Shown piece after piece: positions 43,608 to 53,121 of a DNA stretch of 64,000 bases. The stretch spans positions 1 to 64,000 of the forward strand of contig QZKN01000180.1 of NCBI GenBank assembly GCA_003598175.1. The letters run 5' to 3'. How positions within the stretch are numbered: position 1 is the first letter of the stretch; every line of letters begins with the position of its first letter. Source of the DNA: Candidatus Omnitrophota bacterium. Its GTDB lineage: Bacteria; Hinthialibacterota; Hinthialibacteria; Hinthialibacterales; Hinthialibacteraceae. The notes beneath the pieces were generated by a model. That model had not been told where the DNA came from, ran no database searches, and worked only from the letters and a program-made list of their open reading frames with translations. A program made the position numbers and the translations under genes.

Positions 43608-44204
43608 ATGCTCGAAAGCGCTTTACAAATAGCCAGCCAGGATACGATCGAGGTCAAAAAGGGAACCGTGCTGATTCGTGAAGGCGAAATCGGCAATTGC
43701 GCCTATCTTGTTTTGTGGGGCCGTCTTCAGATTTCCCGTGACATCAACGGAAAACGGGTGGTCATCGGAGAAATTCGACCGGTGGATATCGTGGGCGAGT
43801 TGGCCATTCTTGATGAAATGCCGCGTTCGGCCACGGTAACCGTCGTGGAAGATTCCCGTCTGATCGAATTGAACAAGCATCGGATGAAGGCCATCATTCG
43901 CCGGTATCCGGACATTGCGGAAGTGGTAATGAAACTGCTTTGCGGCAAACTGCGCGCGACCGCGACGAAACTGGTCGATTCGGAGATTCGCTATTCCGAA
44001 GTGATCGAATATTTCTCGGAAAAATCCGTTCGGCCAAAAGCGGACGTGAAGGCGGAGCCAAAACAACAAGATACGAGTGAGCGAAATGGCGATATGGAGA
44101 TGCAGACGGATGACGAAAAATCAGAGACCGTTTCTTCCCCATTGAAGCCGCAGGAAAAACGGAAATTGAATCGCATGGTCAACGTGGAGCGGCGCGCAAA
44201 ATAA
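43608..44204 (+). CDS. Cyclic-nucleotide-binding (CAP-ED) domain protein without DNA-binding domain
   Basis: Residues 10-130 form a cyclic-nucleotide-binding jelly roll: KKGTVLIREGEIGNCAYLVLWGRLQISRD and IVGELAILDEMPRSATVTVVEDS, the phosphate-binding cassette GELAIL-x-x-x-PRSAT. No helix-turn-helix follows; instead there is a disordered, acidic/basic tail (EPKQQDTSERNGDMEMQTDDE) ending MVNVERRAK. It probably senses a nucleotide and acts through protein contacts. AGGA lies about 8 bases before ATG 43608. It stands alone before a terminator. Confidence 0.75.
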   Translation: MLESALQIASQDTIEVKKGTVLIREGEIGNCAYLVLWGRLQISRDINGKRVVIGEIRPVDIVGELAILDEMPRSATVTVVEDSRLIELNKHRMKAIIRRYPDIAEVVMKLLCGKLRATATKLVDSEIRYSEVIEYFSEKSVRPKADVKAEPKQQDTSERNGDMEMQTDDEKSETVSSPLKPQEKRKLNRMVNVERRAK

Positions 44205-44230
44205 ACTCGTTTGTTCCTTGCCTTTTATAT

Positions 44231-44250
44231 TCCGGCTCACCGGATTTTTT
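44231..44250 (+). terminator. Short intrinsic terminator of the cyclic-nucleotide-binding gene
   Basis: TCCGG (44231-44235) pairs with CCGGA (44240-44244), followed by six T. It lies between the convergent genes ending at 44204 and 44261. The stem is only five base pairs. Confidence 0.45.
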
Positions 44251-44260
44251 AATTTGATCC

Positions 44261-45325
44261 TCATCTCAGTTCGGCGATACTGTCGTCGGAAAGAACCAGC
44301 TTGTAGGATTTGGGTCTGCGATTGGTCCGGTTCACGTACACGTTACGCCCTAAAATGCTGTTGTCGATGCGGACTTCCACGTTTCGGATTTCACAATTTT
44401 CCATGATAACGCTGTATTCCACTTCGCAATTTTCGAGAACGGTTCCGGCGCCGATGGAGGTAAAGCTGCCGACAAACGTGTCTTGTATGAGGCAATGATC
44501 TCCGATGATGACCGGACCGCGGATCGTGCTGCGTTCGATGCGTGTATTTTTCCCGATCACGACGTTGCCGCGAATATCCGATTCGGTGTCGATGTCGGCG
44601 TGAATGTCGGTTTCCAGATCCTGCAGGACCAGGCGATTGGCTTCGATCATGTCGTCCGGATTTCCGGCGTCGATCCACCAGCCCTCCACGATGTGGTGTT
44701 CCACTCGCGCTCCGCTATCGATCAATCCCTGAATGGCATCCGTGATTTCCAGTTCCCCTCGACCGGAAGGCTGTAATCGGTCAATGATCGGGTGAATGCG
44801 CGCATTGAACGCATACACGCCGATGCAGGCGAGATCGGATGGCGGCTGTTTCGGTTTTTCGATGAGACGAATGACGCGATCGTCCCGAATGATGGCGATA
44901 CCGAAAAGGTGCGGTTTCTCGGTTTTTTTGAGCAACAGAACGGCGTCCGCTTTTTGGTCCTGAAATTGATGAAGCAACGGATCCAGGCCGTGTTGCAGCA
45001 GATTATCCCCTAAATACATGAGAAAGGGGGAGTCCTGGAGAAAATGTTTCGAGACGGCGATGGTATGGGCAATCCCTTTCGGCTCGTCTTGCTTAATGTA
45101 CGCAAGGCGCACGCCGAATTTCTCTCCGTCGCCTAACATGGATTCCAAATCTTTGGCGTTTTCTCCGACCACCAATCCGATTTCCTCGATTCCGACTTTT
45201 CGGATCGCCTCGATGGCATAGAGCACCAGCGGTTTGTTGGCGATCGGGATCAAGGGTTTTGCGTTCGTAAACGTCAGCGGCCGCAGCCGTTCTCCTCGTC
45301 CTGCACAGGGTATGATTGCTTTCAT
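44261..45325 (-). CDS. Long-form glucose-1-phosphate (thymidylyl)transferase
   Basis: The 354-residue protein has the nucleotidyltransferase N-terminal block (CAGRGERLRPLTFTNAKPL), LMYLGDNLLQHGL (metal Asp), LIEKPKQPPSDLACIGVYAF and a GWWIDAGNPDDMIEANRL motif. A C-terminal left-handed beta-helix (SDIRGNVVIGKNTRIERSTI, GPVIIGDHCLIQDTFVGSF) ends the protein. This is the RmlA-long/RfbA type, which makes dTDP-glucose or a related NDP-sugar from glucose-1-phosphate. GAGG lies before ATG 45325, and the gene starts 36 bases after the sucrose-synthase chimera, so both may be one transcript acting on sucrose-derived NDP-glucose. Confidence 0.85.
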   Translation of the reverse strand: MKAIIPCAGRGERLRPLTFTNAKPLIPIANKPLVLYAIEAIRKVGIEEIGLVVGENAKDLESMLGDGEKFGVRLAYIKQDEPKGIAHTIAVSKHFLQDSPFLMYLGDNLLQHGLDPLLHQFQDQKADAVLLLKKTEKPHLFGIAIIRDDRVIRLIEKPKQPPSDLACIGVYAFNARIHPIIDRLQPSGRGELEITDAIQGLIDSGARVEHHIVEGWWIDAGNPDDMIEANRLVLQDLETDIHADIDTESDIRGNVVIGKNTRIERSTIRGPVIIGDHCLIQDTFVGSFTSIGAGTVLENCEVEYSVIMENCEIRNVEVRIDNSILGRNVYVNRTNRRPKSYKLVLSDDSIAELR

Positions 45326-45361
45326 GATTCCTCTTTTCGCATGAAATGGTTTGTTTTCGTA

Positions 45362-48016
45362 TTATGTCGGTATACGATTTGCCAGATTCCTGAACATCAA
45401 TCCGTAAAACATCTGCAAATAGCGTCGGGTTTCCTCTCGTTCCAGATTGGTGACGTATTTCCAAAATCCGTATATTCGCGACAGGGTCATTAAACGTTCT
45501 GCATAGAGTTTCCAGTTGTAGCGGCTTTCCACGCGACGGATCGCATTCTTCGATATGGTTTCCCAATCCTCTCCGTGTTGTTGGCAGCGGGCAAAGAATT
45601 CCGCGATGCGAAGAGCGGATGCATGGCCATGATTGGGATCGATGTGAAATCCGGAGATTCCGTCTTCGATGATTTCGAGTGGTCCGCCGTATTGTGTGGC
45701 AAATGTCGGCAGTCCGGAAGACATGGCTTCGATCACCGTCAGGCCGAATGCCTCGAATAAGGCCGGTTGAACAAAAACGCCTTTGCGATCGGCGATGAAG
45801 CGGTAGATTTCACCGGTAACGCTTTTCTCGATTTGCCTGCCCAACCACCGTACCTGTCCGTCGAGGTCGTAGTGATTCATCAGTTCGTGCATCCGATGAA
45901 TCTGCTCCTGCTCTTCGTGGTCGGTGGATTGAGCGGGATCGACATGGCCGCTGATAATAAACAGATTTGCCCGTTCGCGCAAGTCCGGACATTGCCCATA
46001 CCATTCCACGAATCCGGTGATGTTTTTGATATGATCGAGACGGGAGAGAGTGAAAATGAGAGGTTTTTCCGGGTCAACGAGAATCCCGCGAGCCATGTCG
46101 AGATCAGTTCCGAAAATCAAATCATTGATTTCATCGTGCAATTCGGTCAGGCGGTCATCCCGACGGGTATAAGGAAAAAAGATGTGAGGATCGGCGCCGG
46201 GCGACACGATATTGAATTTGGGATCGAAAACGTCGATGCCGCTGACCACGCGATACAAATCCGGCATCGTGAACGTTGAGTAACTTTCATATTGTCCGAT
46301 GCTGTCCGCATTGCCGGCGATTTCCTGAAAGGTGCTGGTGATAATGAAGTCCGCGGTATTCATGGAAATCAAATCGGCGGTGAATTGACAGGAAAAATTA
46401 TAATTGGCTTCGTTGTTTTTCCAATATAAATCCGAATACAAATATTTGGTTTTTTCCAGCGCGTGCGCGATGTTGCATTGGGTGACTTTCAATTTTTCAG
46501 ACAGGAGAGTGGCGGCCAGATTGCCATCGGAATAGTTGCCGATGATCAAATCCGGTCGTGTTCCCAAAATCGCCAGAATTTCCTTTTCGGATTCGACGAC
46601 GAAGCGTTCGAGATAAGGCCACAGATGAAATCGGGAAATCCAATGCGGCGTGATTTCCCCGGCCGGATTGCGAAACGGGACGCGGATGATTTTTGCATGG
46701 TTGGCGCCGACGATGGGCTCCATGGACTGGTTGCAGGAGGTGCCCTGCGCGTTGGGAATCAGGCGCGTGATCACAAGAATTTGCGGTTCGATGTCGATGC
46801 CCTGCTCGCAGAGCCGGTTATGCATTTCCTGTTCGAGAAATTTGACCTGATCGAGAATGTAGATCACCTGCCCGCCGGTGTCGGGCAATCCCAAGACATT
46901 GGACTGGCCGAAATAGCCGTGCGGCGACAGGATGACCACGTTGAAAATCATGGGAATCCGGCTGAGAAATTGACTTAAATTGTTATGATCCGGCGCTTCC
47001 AGAATGTCGGAGAGAAGATTCATGGTATCCAACATGCGATCCACGGTCCGGCCCCAGCCCGGCTCAAATCCGAAGTTTTGCAGTCGATAGGCAACCTCAT
47101 TCCATTCCGCCTCCTTGGATTTTGTGAGGAGATACTCTTGCGCCTGGCTCAGCGAATTTCTCAATTCGGCCGGACAGGTGATCCGATGATTGGTCATCAG
47201 CTGCTGGCCGCGGCATTGGTGGACGCGCAGAAAATCCAGCAGCAATTGCCCCCCTTTATTGATATCGTTGAACATCCGGCTGGAAAGATGGCGGTTTAAA
47301 AATTCAACGCCTCGACCAATGGATCGTTGAATTTTTTGAACATAGGTTTTCACATGACTACTCCAGGAATAATGCCGTTTGACGCCGCGCAGTCCATTTT
47401 TTGACAATTGCAGCCATTCTTCACGGTCGCTCAGAATCTCTTCGATGGCTTGTCCTATTGTTGAGGAATCCAGGGGATCAATTAGGCAGCCGTTGTTGCA
47501 ATGGTGAATGATTTCGATCGGCCCGCCATCGTTGGTGGCGACAATCGGGAGGCCGCAGCCGGCGGCTTCGATCAAGGTCAAACCGAATGGTTCGGTGAGG
47601 GCGGGATTGACAAATACGCCATGCGTCATGGCGGCAATTCGGTATAAATCGGGAACATCATTCGGCGTGTGGTGTTTCGGGTACGCGACGGAGCCATATA
47701 AATCATAATAATCGATCCACTGAAGAATTTGATTCAAGACCTCCCGCGCTCCCGCGTCCAACGCGCGAATATCATCGCGATTTCCGGCCACGATGACCAA
47801 ATTGGATGTGTCTCTCAGGAAGGGATTTTGGGCATACGCATGGAGGAGAGAAGCAATTCGTTTCACAGACGGATGCTCCGCGAGAGCGCGCGCCAACTCG
47901 AGCACATATTTTGTTTGCCCGCCGGTGTCCGCATCGCGGCCCAGTTCAAGATCGTTGCCGCGAATCAGGCCGTGGATACTGATTAATGCGATATAATAGT
48001 CCTCTGGTACCTCCAT
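45362..48016 (-). CDS. Chimera: internally deleted sucrose-phosphate synthase fused to sucrose synthase
   Basis: The 884-residue product is made of two glycosyltransferases. Residues 1-53 ([20 protein letters not shown] then [14 protein letters not shown]) match the start of sucrose-phosphate synthase (SPS). At about residue 54 the protein jumps to the SPS C-terminal domain ([37 protein letters not shown]), so most of the SPS N-domain is missing. At residue 231, [18 protein letters not shown] begins a nearly complete sucrose synthase lacking its first ~140 residues, with [28 protein letters not shown] (R, K) and EAFGLTVIE (E-x7-E). The sucrose synthase half looks active (sucrose + NDP to NDP-glucose); the SPS half cannot be. 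GGAGA lies 7 bases before ATG 48016. Confidence 0.85.
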   Translation of the reverse strand: MEVPEDYYIALISIHGLIRGNDLELGRDADTGGQTKYVLELARALAEHPSVKRIASLLHAYAQNPFLRDTSNLVIVAGNRDDIRALDAGAREVLNQILQWIDYYDLYGSVAYPKHHTPNDVPDLYRIAAMTHGVFVNPALTEPFGLTLIEAAGCGLPIVATNDGGPIEIIHHCNNGCLIDPLDSSTIGQAIEEILSDREEWLQLSKNGLRGVKRHYSWSSHVKTYVQKIQRSIGRGVEFLNRHLSSRMFNDINKGGQLLLDFLRVHQCRGQQLMTNHRITCPAELRNSLSQAQEYLLTKSKEAEWNEVAYRLQNFGFEPGWGRTVDRMLDTMNLLSDILEAPDHNNLSQFLSRIPMIFNVVILSPHGYFGQSNVLGLPDTGGQVIYILDQVKFLEQEMHNRLCEQGIDIEPQILVITRLIPNAQGTSCNQSMEPIVGANHAKIIRVPFRNPAGEITPHWISRFHLWPYLERFVVESEKEILAILGTRPDLIIGNYSDGNLAATLLSEKLKVTQCNIAHALEKTKYLYSDLYWKNNEANYNFSCQFTADLISMNTADFIITSTFQEIAGNADSIGQYESYSTFTMPDLYRVVSGIDVFDPKFNIVSPGADPHIFFPYTRRDDRLTELHDEINDLIFGTDLDMARGILVDPEKPLIFTLSRLDHIKNITGFVEWYGQCPDLRERANLFIISGHVDPAQSTDHEEQEQIHRMHELMNHYDLDGQVRWLGRQIEKSVTGEIYRFIADRKGVFVQPALFEAFGLTVIEAMSSGLPTFATQYGGPLEIIEDGISGFHIDPNHGHASALRIAEFFARCQQHGEDWETISKNAIRRVESRYNWKLYAERLMTLSRIYGFWKYVTNLEREETRRYLQMFYGLMFRNLANRIPT

Positions 48017-48544
48017 CCGGCTTCTCCTGTTTATTCATTACCATCGCTCCATATTGATGATTTTGCAAAGGTAATTATATGAAATCCATGTTACATGCTT
48101 GAAATAATTATTTAGTACACATAATATTTCTGTATAATTATTTTCAAGGGATAGGCTATATGTTGTCTATTATAACAGAGTTTTTTTACTGATTTGCATA
48201 GTGCCCTAAATATTTTTGAGATACATTAGCATAAATATAATCTATTGAATAGGGTAAGTATAAGTCGTTTGATCGGAATATCCGTCTCGATTCCGCTGTG
48301 AATCGTTTTCATCGTTCCAAACGAAAGACCGGAATGCCGTTAAAAAACATCAATTTAGTAAAATCAATACCCTACGTACTGTTATGAGGATGTCGGATTA
48401 GGAGAAAAACCGTGTTAGAATCCATTCGGAATAAAAAAAGATGAACAATAAGAATAAGCACTATTATTAATAACAGAGATGTTGTATATAATTATGAATT
48501 TGGATTCTTTGGTTATTCTATCATTATTTTTTCATCGATGAGCC
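48017..48544. other. AT-rich divergent intergenic region
   Basis: These 528 bases separate the sucrose-synthase chimera (minus) from the Thr/Pro-rich protein (plus). No gene or RNA is recognised. The region is AT-rich, and a TATAAT-like box at about 48486-48491 precedes the plus-strand gene, but no matching -35 box is clear. Confidence 0.4.
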
Positions 48545-51500
48545 ATGACCAAAATCTTGATAATAATCACGGTATGTCTTTTTCTGGGAAATCCTTGTCT
48601 GATATGTATAAGCGAAGACATTACTCCGAGCCCCACATTTACGCCGACTCCGACAGATACTCCTTCGCCATGTGAAACGGCAACATTCACCGTTACTCCA
48701 ATAAATCCAACGAATACCCGCCTTCCCACGGCCACACCGCCGATGCCGGACACTCCTACGTTCACGGCCACACAAACGTTTACTCCCACACAGACTCCCA
48801 CTTCAATCCATTCTCCCACCGTGATGTTTACCTTTACCCATACTCCTTCCCCTATCTTTCCCACTTCCACTCCCACTATTCCGCCGGATACAAGTACACC
48901 GACTCCCCCACCGACTTTCACACCCACGATTTCCAATCATGTTCCGGGAGACGAAGGGGAAATGAGAGAAACAGCTACGAGTACGCCGACAGATACCGAA
49001 ACGCCGGAACCGCCGCCCACGTCGACCTCGACATTCAGTGCGACGCCGACGGCAACGATGACGTATACCTTTTCACCGATCCCAACCATCGTTCCATCGC
49101 CGATGTTCACTTACACGGCCACGCCCACGAACAGTCCGATTCCTACTTTCACGGCGATTCCCACCATCACTTCGACCAATACGCCGCGGCCGGGAAACCA
49201 TGCGCCTTCGATCATCGTTTATCCGGGGGATCGACTGGTGGTGTTACGTCATGCATATAAAGTCCTTTCGATCATCGTGAGTGATATGGACCAAGATTCT
49301 CTCGTGCTCTCCCTGCCAGACCATTCACCGGCCCGTCTGAGCGCCTGTGCGGTCTGCGCCGGGATTGTATATCAGGATATTATTCTGGAGACGGATCGGT
49401 TGGGGACGTATTCATTCATGATTTATGCCTATGATGGGAGTGATTTGGGAGAAAAAGAAGTCGTTTTTCAGGTTGTGGATGAATATCCGACCGCGACGCC
49501 GACGCCATCGAATACGCCGACTGCGACGCCCTCTTCAACAGGAACGCCGACGGCAACTTTCACTCAGACGTTGACTCCGACCTTTACTTCGACGCCCACG
49601 TGGACGGCAACTTATATACCGACAAATACAAATACATATATACCCACAGCCACTCCTTCTTTTACATATACATCCACACCCACATTTTCTCCAACATCCA
49701 CGCCAACGATGACAGCCACATCCACGAATACGCAAACATTCACGCCATCCCCGACAACTACACCGACTTATACCCATACTCCCACGCCCACAAGACTTCC
49801 GACTTTTACACCGACACACACCCAAACTCCAAGTCATACCCCGACTTCCACTTCCACTCCGACAGGTTCACCCACCTTTACACCAACAATAACGTTTACG
49901 TTGACACATACGCCCACTTCGACTTTTACCGTTACACATACGCAAACGCCTACTGTTACGATTCCTCCAACGCCTACACTCACATCCACAATGACATTCA
50001 CACGTACTCCGACTTTTTCTTATACTCCGACCATGACGTTTACGCCGACAAGGACGCCGAGGCCGACAGTGGACCGCAAACCGAAATTGAGCCGGATTCC
50101 TGATTTGCGGATGGTGTTGAACCGTTCGGAAATCAATCTTTTGAATCTCGACGATTATGTGCATGATACGGATACGCCCAACACACAGTTGAACTGGTCT
50201 GTCGAAACCGAATCGAACGGTCCCGCGGTTCACATCGATTCCGCACATTGTCTGTCCGTATTTCATCCGAAGACGGTCGGCGTCTTCGCTTCCACCGTTT
50301 CCGTTTCGGACGGAGACGCGACCGCGTCACAGACGATTCGGATCAAGGTTTCTCATTTTCTTCTCGCGCCATTCTTCACGGATTCGCCGATCGTTTTATC
50401 CGCGTCGGAAGAATATCGCAGCGAATTTTCCCTTTATGATGGGATCATTCCGCCGGATTTTCCGAAAGAATGTATCCGTTGGGAAGTCAAATCCCCTTTC
50501 CCGGAAGGCATTGCTCATGCCGAAGTGTTATCGAATGGCCGTTTATGTGTGCGGGCGGATTCCTCTCCGCCACGGACGGCGGTGATACTCCCGATTTGCG
50601 CGAAATATCAGACGCCGTTGCCGACAATTCCTCCATTGTTCCCAACGCCGACGCCGTCGTTCACTCCCGTCAGAACCGCCGATATTGAGTTTTATCCCCA
50701 CGGCAGAAGAATTTCATTCAATCAAGTGCAAAGCGAAATCGTTGGCGACGGACCTGTCGATGTGGCGGCGGCGGATTTTAATCGAGATGGGAATCCGGAT
50801 TTTCTGACGGCGAATTTCGATACGAATACCGCGTCGTTGTTGTTGAGCGACGCTCATCGACAGTATCAGCGGATGGATCTTTATACCGGGGAAGGCTGTC
50901 AAAACGTGTTGCTCCATGATGGGAACGGCGACGGATGGGATGATGTGATCACCTTGAGCGTAATCGATTCCTTGTTAACGATCTATCTTGGAAATGCCGG
51001 AATTCCCGAAATCACGGACCCAATCGAGTTGTTTGACGGATTTCCGTATCCCGAAGAACGGATCAATCGAGCGCGAATCCGGCTGATGGCCGCCGGTCAT
51101 TTCACGAAAGAAATCCCGTCGGCGATTGCCGTGGCGGATGTGGATGCGCTTAACTTGTATCGCCTTGATCCTGACAATCGGCTGCGCCTGTTGAGGCGGG
51201 AATCCTTCGCGTTCGAACCGATTCAACTTGCGGCGGTGGATTTCAACGCCGATGGCCTGGACGAACTGCTGGCGACTCATGCCTACCCGTCCGGCGTATC
51301 AGTCTTTTCCCTGCAATCCGACCGTCCGGTGCTGCTCTTTTATTCCAATCTCGACATTACGTTTATCGGAAACATCCCGCAGGGATTGTTCGTGAAAGAC
51401 CTCGATGCGGATGGGTACCCGGATGCGGCGATTCCGTTTTCGGACGGACGACTGCTCATTCTATTCGGCGGCGAAACCTACGATTTGATTGCCCAGCCGT

Positions 51501-51802
51501 TACCCGACCCGCGCATGGTGCTCACCGATATCACCGGCGGGGATTACGACGGCGACGGAATGGAGGAATTATTGCTGGCGGGTTTGGATATTGCCTGTTC
51601 GAAACCAGTATTATCGTTGCTTTATGGCGAGGAAGCCGGACGATTTACGTTGCTGGAGCGGGTATTTCTTCAACGGCCGTATCCGCTAAATCAGGTGTTT
51701 TCGCTGGCGACTTGTGATGTAAATGCAGATGGTATGGTGGATGTAGTAATGGCGGATCGGGCGTCGGATCAGTTGATTTTTTATATCAATGCGCAGGAAT
51801 GA
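48545..51802 (+). CDS. Large secreted Thr/Pro-rich protein with FG-GAP repeats
   Basis: The 1085-residue protein has a signal peptide (about residues 1-24). A first Thr/Pro-rich mucin-like segment (about 25-215) follows, then an Ig/cadherin-like domain (about 225-310: APSIIVYPGDRLVVLRHAYK, YSFMIYAYDGSDLG). A second Thr/Pro-rich segment (about 315-505) precedes another Ig-like domain (from about 508) and, from about residue 720 to the end, six FG-GAP/VCBS-type repeats with calcium-loop motifs ADFNRDGNPDF, HDGNGDGWDD, VDFNADGLDE, KDLDADGYPDA, GDYDGDGMEE and CDVNADGMVD. Integrin-like propellers and extended linkers suggest a surface or matrix adhesin whose linkers may be O-glycosylated. It stands alone 146 bases before a pseudopilin. 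Confidence 0.8.
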   Translation: MTKILIIITVCLFLGNPCLICISEDITPSPTFTPTPTDTPSPCETATFTVTPINPTNTRLPTATPPMPDTPTFTATQTFTPTQTPTSIHSPTVMFTFTHTPSPIFPTSTPTIPPDTSTPTPPPTFTPTISNHVPGDEGEMRETATSTPTDTETPEPPPTSTSTFSATPTATMTYTFSPIPTIVPSPMFTYTATPTNSPIPTFTAIPTITSTNTPRPGNHAPSIIVYPGDRLVVLRHAYKVLSIIVSDMDQDSLVLSLPDHSPARLSACAVCAGIVYQDIILETDRLGTYSFMIYAYDGSDLGEKEVVFQVVDEYPTATPTPSNTPTATPSSTGTPTATFTQTLTPTFTSTPTWTATYIPTNTNTYIPTATPSFTYTSTPTFSPTSTPTMTATSTNTQTFTPSPTTTPTYTHTPTPTRLPTFTPTHTQTPSHTPTSTSTPTGSPTFTPTITFTLTHTPTSTFTVTHTQTPTVTIPPTPTLTSTMTFTRTPTFSYTPTMTFTPTRTPRPTVDRKPKLSRIPDLRMVLNRSEINLLNLDDYVHDTDTPNTQLNWSVETESNGPAVHIDSAHCLSVFHPKTVGVFASTVSVSDGDATASQTIRIKVSHFLLAPFFTDSPIVLSASEEYRSEFSLYDGIIPPDFPKECIRWEVKSPFPEGIAHAEVLSNGRLCVRADSSPPRTAVILPICAKYQTPLPTIPPLFPTPTPSFTPVRTADIEFYPHGRRISFNQVQSEIVGDGPVDVAAADFNRDGNPDFLTANFDTNTASLLLSDAHRQYQRMDLYTGEGCQNVLLHDGNGDGWDDVITLSVIDSLLTIYLGNAGIPEITDPIELFDGFPYPEERINRARIRLMAAGHFTKEIPSAIAVADVDALNLYRLDPDNRLRLLRRESFAFEPIQLAAVDFNADGLDELLATHAYPSGVSVFSLQSDRPVLLFYSNLDITFIGNIPQGLFVKDLDADGYPDAAIPFSDGRLLILFGGETYDLIAQPLPDPRMVLTDITGGDYDGDGMEELLLAGLDIACSKPVLSLLYGEEAGRFTLLERVFLQRPYPLNQVFSLATCDVNADGMVDVVMADRASDQLIFYINAQE

Positions 51803-51948
51803 ATCATTGCGGTTGATCAAGGATCAAGAGATGGACGGTGTAAGGAACGCTATTTATCGAAAACTCTTTTTCGATTGCTACTTTCTTCATTTGCTGATAC
51901 ATTTCTGGAGTAAGAGTATTGACTGCTTGTGTAAAAGGAATACGTTTC

Positions 51949-52500
51949 ATGTCTCGTTCCGCGTTTACTCTCATCGAATTATTGATTGTGGTGGCCATCA
52001 TCGGCATCCTGGCGGCGATTGCGGTTCCGAATTTCATCAATGCGCAAATTCGCTCGAAAGTGGCGCGGGTGGAAGCGGATTTCCGCACGCTGGCGACGGC
52101 GCTGGAATCGTATCATATCAGTTTCGGGAATTATCCGGTGGCGCATTTGATCGATCAGATGATTGCGTCGGGCACGGCGATCAGCCGCTTTTCGGCGCTG
52201 ACGACGCCGATATCGTTCATTACCTTCTACCCCGCCGATCCGTTCGGTCAGAAAAAACAATCGTCCGAATTTCACACGCAAACGTACGATTATTATGACT
52301 GGACTTCGGCAAAAATCGCAAATAACGCGCCCGGTTCGACGCGCGGCGCGTATTGGCGCATCGCCAGCGCCGGACCGGATCTGGTTCAAATGGTGGGATT
52401 TTCGGTGGATTACGATGCGAGCAACGGCATTCACAGCTTGGGAGACATCGTGCGGCTGGGTCCGCCGTGGATGCCGTTTGACAAGAATCGGCTGCAATAA
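51949..52500 (+). CDS. Type IV pseudopilin-like protein, copy 3
   Basis: The 183-residue protein starts MSRSA and then FTLIELLIVVAIIGIL, with cleavage between A and F as in copy 2, then NFINAQIRSKVARVEADFRTL. The C-terminal region has LTTPISFITFYPADPF and WRIASAGPDLVQM, the motif shared with the other copies but with SAGPD for SPGPD. AAGGA lies about 9 bases before ATG 51949. It follows the Thr/Pro-rich protein by 146 bases, so this copy too is next to a large secreted protein. Confidence 0.9.
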   Translation: MSRSAFTLIELLIVVAIIGILAAIAVPNFINAQIRSKVARVEADFRTLATALESYHISFGNYPVAHLIDQMIASGTAISRFSALTTPISFITFYPADPFGQKKQSSEFHTQTYDYYDWTSAKIANNAPGSTRGAYWRIASAGPDLVQMVGFSVDYDASNGIHSLGDIVRLGPPWMPFDKNRLQ

Positions 52501-52662
52501 TGGCCGGGATCGTTCTTGGAAAAGAACGAGACAAAATTGCGGAATACATTTTCCATAGGACCTACGCTTGTAACAAAATGGAAAGTGAACGACCTTCACA
52601 TTGATCAATATGGAATTTTATCTTACAATTCCTCTCGAAATAAAGAATCGGATATAAATCTC

Positions 52663-53001
52663 ATGAGTCTGCCGGCAGAGAAAATTCGTTATCCCTATAT
52701 CTCATCAAACTCGCAAATCGCAGGTGGGGCGCCTATTATCGAGGGGACGAGAATAACGGTTCGCACGATTGCTGGATATTATCAGATGGGAATGGATGTT
52801 AATGAGATTCTCGAAACGCTTTCTCACCTTTCTCCGGCGCAAGTTCATTCTGCCCTTGCTTATTATTTTGATAACCAAAGGGAAATCGACGCCGATTGGT
52901 GTGATAGTACGGACGTGGAATCGTGGAAACAAAAAGCGCTGAAACATCCGCATGAAGACCTCATTGTCTTGATACCATCAAATCATTTGGCTGCCAAGTG
53001 A
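52663..53001 (+). CDS. DUF433 domain protein (antitoxin-like), partner missing
   Basis: The 112-residue protein has the DUF433 core: APIIEGTRITVRTIAGYYQMG then NEILETLSHLSPAQVHSALAYYFDNQREID. DUF433 proteins are small HTH antitoxins that usually sit beside a DUF5615 PIN-like toxin. No such partner follows; the next gene is the exported aminotransferase. It is therefore an orphan. The start at ATG 52663 has no strong Shine-Dalgarno site. Confidence 0.75.
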   Translation: MSLPAEKIRYPYISSNSQIAGGAPIIEGTRITVRTIAGYYQMGMDVNEILETLSHLSPAQVHSALAYYFDNQREIDADWCDSTDVESWKQKALKHPHEDLIVLIPSNHLAAK

Positions 53002-53121
53002 AACCTCTGGCATAAAATCCATAACTATGTAATAATAAAGCTGAATTGAGTGTCTGAAATTTTAGGCCGACAAAATGCCGGCGAGACGATTTTCTGATAA
53101 AACATATAAAGGAGACAGATC

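Noticed and set aside
43007-43696. A 229-codon minus-strand frame
   Set aside because: It overlaps the O-antigen-ligase gene end and the cyclic-nucleotide-binding gene start on the other strand and has no recognised motif.
49500-50090. Dense short repeats that could look like a CRISPR array or satellite
   Set aside because: They are in-frame ACN/CCN codons for Thr/Pro within one open reading frame, with no constant repeat-spacer length.
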